A program made the position numbers and the translations under genes. Source: Bacteroidia bacterium (GTDB lineage Bacteria > Bacteroidota > Bacteroidia > Flavobacteriales > Flavobacteriaceae). Taken from it: a DNA stretch of 5,826 bases. The DNA lies in NCBI GenBank assembly GCA_018679315.1, contig JAHHLF010000211.1:1-5826 (forward strand). Reading direction: 5' to 3'. Shown one piece after another: positions 2,907 through 5,826 of this stretch (the first letter of the stretch is position 1; each line of letters opens with the position of its first letter). Under the pieces are notes generated by a model that had not been told where the DNA came from, made no database searches, and saw nothing but the letters and a program-made list of their open reading frames with translations.

Positions 2907-5826
2907 ATGCACAAAACTACTTTCACCAACTCTTTTTGGCAATTTATCCTGTTACCAGTCTTGTTCTTTTTTACATGGCAAGGTACTTCACAGGTAAAGA
3001 AAGCATTTACGCCAAGGTACAACGCCACCGTCAAAGGTGATGTGACCATGATCGCCAACAATATGTTGAGTGCTCATCCGACCAATTCATTCAATACTCC
3101 CGGTGTTGATAACCAGGATAGTGATAACCGTGTTTTTGTAGATATCGATTTTGATGCATCTACGTTTAATTCCAGTAGTGCAAATTTGACAAATCCAGAG
3201 CCGGGTGTTTCTTGTTTGGAATTCACTGGTGCCTATTTGTATTGGGCTGCTTCTGATAAAGAAGATGGAGGTGATACACAAAATGACGATACCTGGAGCC
3301 ATAACAATGTTAAATTGATGCTACCGGGTTCATCATCCTATTCTACTTTATCAGCCGATGAAGTTTTATATTATGGACGTCCGGAACATTTCTATAATGA
3401 TCCTTACATCTGTGTTAAAGATATTACGAGTTTAATACAAGGGCTTTCTAGTCCTTATGGAAAATATCAAGTTGCCAATGTGAAAGCAGCTTGGGGAGGT
3501 ATGGATATCCACAACGGAGGAAATGTTGGTGTTGCCGGTGGATGGCAGATCGTCTTTGTTTACGAATCCAACGATTTAACGAGAAAGAATATTACCCTTT
3601 TTGATGGGTATTCGCACATTGCCAACAACCAAACAACAGAATTTGAAGTCGATGGATTTTTGGCCGTTCCGACCGGTGATGTTAAAGCCAACCTTATAAT
3701 AGGTTCCATCGAAGGAGATAATGATCTGGATCAGGATAACTTCCAGATTAAAAAACCAGATGGAAACTGGGAAAAAATTAGTACTGCTTTACGTGACGAG
3801 AACAATTTCTTTAGCAGTCGAATCACCCGAGATGGGGTGAATTTTGTGGATAGGAATCCAGCGAGTACGAATACCCTGGGATATGATGCCTCGGTTTTTG
3901 AATTGAACAATCCTGGTAATACTTTAATTGCGAATGGCCAAACCAGTACCTCATTTAGAGCTGCTTCCGGAAATGAAACTTACGGATTATATCTAGTAGG
4001 TTTTGCCATTGAAGTTTATGAACCCTCTTTGGGGGCATTGGAGTTTACGACCTCACCTTTGAATAGCGACTATGATCCCGGTGAAGTAGCAACTTTGTCG
4101 TTAAGTATCGAGAACACAGGAAACGACAATGTTCGAAACCTGGAGATCACTACAATCTTGCCTGCCGAAGTGGAATTTGATTCCACACAACCACTACCAC
4201 CAGGAACAACTTTTACCTATAACAGTGGTACCCGGGAATTAATATTTAATGTTGAAGATGGATATACCGATGCGGGAGATCCACAATACAACATTGATTT
4301 TGATGTACTCGTAAACGGACAATGCTATTTCCTGGAAGGAGCTTGCGAAGGCCAATTCGAGATTCAGGCAGAAGCGACTTATACGGGTGAGATCAACCCG
4401 GCCACCCAAACCACCAATAGTTCAGGTACATTAGACGAGTGCGGAATGGGGAATCACGATCCCAGTATAATTACAATCAACCAACCAGCTCAATTAGGTT
4501 GGGCTACACCTGTTAATGGATTGGATACTGTATTAGAATGTGATGATGCAGCCGGTCTAAGTGCTGCACAGTCAATGGAGCCTGCTCCTGAAGACTGTAC
4601 GTTCACCCTGGATAAAATATCAGGTCCCTTTGTTGAGGATCCGAGCTGTGAGGTGATCGGAACCTATACCAATACATGGACATTTACTGATGGATGTGGC
4701 CGTACTAGTGTTGCATTTACGCAGGTGATCACAGTAGAAGACAATACCGCTCCAACATTTAATGAAGCATTACCTGCAGATACTACTGCAGCCTTCGATA
4801 ATATTCCTGCACCGGAAACATTAACTGCCACAGATACATGTGATACAAATCCACAGGTAGTTTTTAACGAGTCCTATATAGGTGATAATACCAGTACTAC
4901 CTATATCATTGTAAGAACATGGACCGCTTCTGACTGTGCAAATAACCAAATTGAACATACACAAAAGATATATGTTACTGAGAATGGTGATCCTATTGGT
5001 TTAGCCATTAACGATGCCAGTGTGAATGAAAGTGCAGGTACAGCAGTCTTTACTGTTTCCCTCACCGGTGAAGTTACAGGCGGTTTTACTGTCGATTATT
5101 TTACAGTTAACGGCACCGCGATCGCTCCTGGAGATTTTACAGCTATTTCGACCACTCAACTATCTTTTACGGGAACACATGGAGAGGGACATACAATTAG
5201 CGTGACCATAAATGATGACTCGGTTGTTGAAGAGGATGAGAATTATGAAGTTAATCTTTCAAACCTGTCTACAACCGAAATTTCAATTAACGATGGTATC
5301 GGTGCCGGAACCATTATTGATAATGATTCGGCCTCGGTTTCAGTTAGTGACCTGACCGTGAATGAAGCCGTGGGAACAGCTCAAATTGAAGTCGTTCTGA
5401 CGGGAAATACAGAAGAATCTTTTACTGTCGATTTTTCGACTGCAGACGGATCGGCTAATGCTGGAAGTGATTATTCAGCTGTATCCGGGCAAATTACATT
5501 CCCATCAAATAGTACAAATGGAGCGATTGAAGTGATCAATGTTCCTATTACAGATGATAATTTTATCGAACCTAGCGAGGATTTTCTGGTTGATTTGACA
5601 GGAATATCTGCTACTGGATCCATAACTATTGCCGATAATCAGTCGATAGTTACAATAAACGATAACGATGCTACAGGAACAACAGGTATCTCTTTTGATG
5701 CTACCGATGTAACGGTTAACGAAGATGCCGGTACAGCTACCTTTACAGTAAGCCTGGAAGGAAACGTACAAGGTGGGTTTACGCTCGATTACGCTACTGC
5801 CGATGGCAGTGCCCTTGCCGGTGCAA
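2907..5826 (+). CDS. Large secreted multidomain surface protein with DUF11-like, HYR-like and Calx-beta modules (partial, runs off the window)
   Basis: The frame is open for 973 codons with no stop before the window edge. A Sec signal peptide is at about residues 1-29 (hydrophobic core QFILLPVLFFFTW, likely cleavage near TSQ). Residues about 35-373 form one domain, with GDVTMIANN at 44-52, GAYLYWAASD near 108-117, VKDITSLIQG and GGWQIVFVYESNDLTRKNI. It resembles the N-terminal domain of other Bacteroidota surface proteins and, loosely, DUF3344; the assignment is uncertain. Residues about 375-510 look like a DUF11-type beta sandwich (LSIENTGNDNVRNLEITTILP). Residues about 540-692 are two cysteine-bearing HYR-like units (VEDNTAPTF). 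Two complete Calx-beta repeats and the start of a third follow. Eleven cysteines all lie between residues 103 and 677. The likely role is adhesion or a cell-surface matrix; export by the type IX system is inferred, since the C-terminus is not seen. The ATG at 2907 is chosen because the signal peptide follows directly. Confidence 0.87.
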   Translation, partial: MHKTTFTNSFWQFILLPVLFFFTWQGTSQVKKAFTPRYNATVKGDVTMIANNMLSAHPTNSFNTPGVDNQDSDNRVFVDIDFDASTFNSSSANLTNPEPGVSCLEFTGAYLYWAASDKEDGGDTQNDDTWSHNNVKLMLPGSSSYSTLSADEVLYYGRPEHFYNDPYICVKDITSLIQGLSSPYGKYQVANVKAAWGGMDIHNGGNVGVAGGWQIVFVYESNDLTRKNITLFDGYSHIANNQTTEFEVDGFLAVPTGDVKANLIIGSIEGDNDLDQDNFQIKKPDGNWEKISTALRDENNFFSSRITRDGVNFVDRNPASTNTLGYDASVFELNNPGNTLIANGQTSTSFRAASGNETYGLYLVGFAIEVYEPSLGALEFTTSPLNSDYDPGEVATLSLSIENTGNDNVRNLEITTILPAEVEFDSTQPLPPGTTFTYNSGTRELIFNVEDGYTDAGDPQYNIDFDVLVNGQCYFLEGACEGQFEIQAEATYTGEINPATQTTNSSGTLDECGMGNHDPSIITINQPAQLGWATPVNGLDTVLECDDAAGLSAAQSMEPAPEDCTFTLDKISGPFVEDPSCEVIGTYTNTWTFTDGCGRTSVAFTQVITVEDNTAPTFNEALPADTTAAFDNIPAPETLTATDTCDTNPQVVFNESYIGDNTSTTYIIVRTWTASDCANNQIEHTQKIYVTENGDPIGLAINDASVNESAGTAVFTVSLTGEVTGGFTVDYFTVNGTAIAPGDFTAISTTQLSFTGTHGEGHTISVTINDDSVVEEDENYEVNLSNLSTTEISINDGIGAGTIIDNDSASVSVSDLTVNEAVGTAQIEVVLTGNTEESFTVDFSTADGSANAGSDYSAVSGQITFPSNSTNGAIEVINVPITDDNFIEPSEDFLVDLTGISATGSITIADNQSIVTINDNDATGTTGISFDATDVTVNEDAGTATFTVSLEGNVQGGFTLDYATADGSALAGA
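4029..4436 (+). other. DUF11-like beta-sandwich domain within the surface protein
   Basis: About residues 375-510 show the pattern of DUF11 / conserved-repeat domains: PGEVATLSLSIENTGNDNVR, then ITTILPAEVEFD, PPGTTFTYNSGTRELIFNV, and a later IQAEATYTGEI strand. Such domains act as extracellular spacers. Three cysteines lie at its end (473, 480, 512), and the last precedes a linker to the HYR-like units. Confidence 0.6.
4530..4982 (+). other. Two HYR-like domains within the surface protein
   Basis: Residues about 542-618 and 619-692 each follow the order of flavobacterial HYR-like modules. The first has LECDD, a C-x16-C pair (564, 581), YTNTWTFTDGCGRTS and then the hallmark VEDNTAPTF. The second has LTATDTCDTNPQVVF, then IIVRTWTASDCANNQ and a closing TQKIYVTENG strand. 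HYR modules are immunoglobulin-like folds linked to cell adhesion. The cysteines (545, 564, 581, 597; 645, 677) could form disulfides outside the cell. Confidence 0.65.
4998..5327 (+). repeat. Calx-beta repeat 1 of the surface protein
   Basis: About residues 698-807. It shows the Calx-beta pattern: VNESAGTAVFTVSL strand, GGFTVDYFTVNGTA, PGDFTA, then NDDSVVEEDENYEVNL and the closing IIDNDS. The acidic EEDE and DND groups fit the Ca2+-binding sites known for this fold. Confidence 0.85.
5331..5669 (+). repeat. Calx-beta repeat 2 of the surface protein
   Basis: About residues 809-921. It has VNEAVGTAQIEVVLTG, SFTVDFSTADGSANAGSDY, ITDDNFIEPSEDFLVDL and the closing VTINDND. It is about 113 residues, three more than repeat 1, and is the most diverged of the three in its first half. 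Confidence 0.85.
5685..5826 (+). repeat. Calx-beta repeat 3 of the surface protein, cut by the window edge
   Basis: It begins with ISFDATDVTVNEDAGTATFT and continues to DYATADGSALAGA at the window end. Across the 37 aligned residues from VNE onwards I count 24 identities with repeat 1 and 21 with repeat 2. The acidic second half lies outside the window. Confidence 0.8.

Noticed and set aside
2864..3302. Minus-strand open frames opposite the start of the surface-protein gene
   Set aside because: They lie antisense to a long open frame with a signal peptide and have no start context or domain.
5505..5771. Minus-strand 88-residue, cysteine-rich open frame
   Set aside because: It is the antisense shadow of the Calx-beta repeats; the Cys/Ser/Ile bias comes from reading the repeat codons backwards.
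4998..5826. Tandem repeats as a CRISPR array or mobile element
   Set aside because: The repeats are diverged, about 335 bp long, and in frame as Calx-beta protein domains.

Overview
The window looks like chromosomal DNA of a Bacteroidota bacterium, most likely a (marine) member of the Flavobacteriaceae. Reasons: AT-leaning base composition; TAnnTTTG-type promoter boxes; no Shine-Dalgarno sequences before the genes; an ECF sigma factor of flavobacterial type; a short lipoprotein of a Bacteroidota-specific type; and a very large Sec-exported surface protein built from DUF11-like, HYR-like and Calx-beta modules. The genus cannot be fixed from the sequence alone.

Layout. Positions 48-1726 hold three minus-strand genes that look like one operon. 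In transcription order they are an ECF sigma factor (1726-1094), a 61-residue protein of unknown function that starts one base after the sigma stop codon (1092-907), and an MscS-type membrane protein with a shortened C-terminus (875-48). A 107-bp divergent intergenic region (1727-1833) contains two interleaved Bacteroidota-type promoters, one firing left into the sigma operon and one firing right into a 223-residue lipoprotein (1834-2505, GTG start). A 401-bp gap (2506-2906) follows. It has a 9-bp direct repeat, two small AT-rich inverted repeats, one GC-richer inverted repeat, and a short open frame without a start codon that may be the tail of a decayed gene. From 2907 to the window edge runs one uninterrupted plus-strand frame (973 codons seen, no stop) encoding the surface protein.

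How the parts may work together. A sigma factor, a tightly coupled small protein and an MscS-like channel suggest an envelope or osmotic stress regulatory unit, with the small protein a candidate modulator of the sigma factor; this is inference from gene order. The lipoprotein shares a control region with that operon and may be co-regulated or mutually exclusive with it. The large protein is probably an adhesin or matrix protein exported by Sec and then by the type IX system, but its sorting domain would lie outside the window. I see no CRISPR array, tRNA, rRNA, transposase or phage gene, and no strong sign of a wholly new system. The best leads are the sigma / small protein / channel operon, the interleaved promoters, and the unassigned ~340-residue N-terminal domain of the surface protein.
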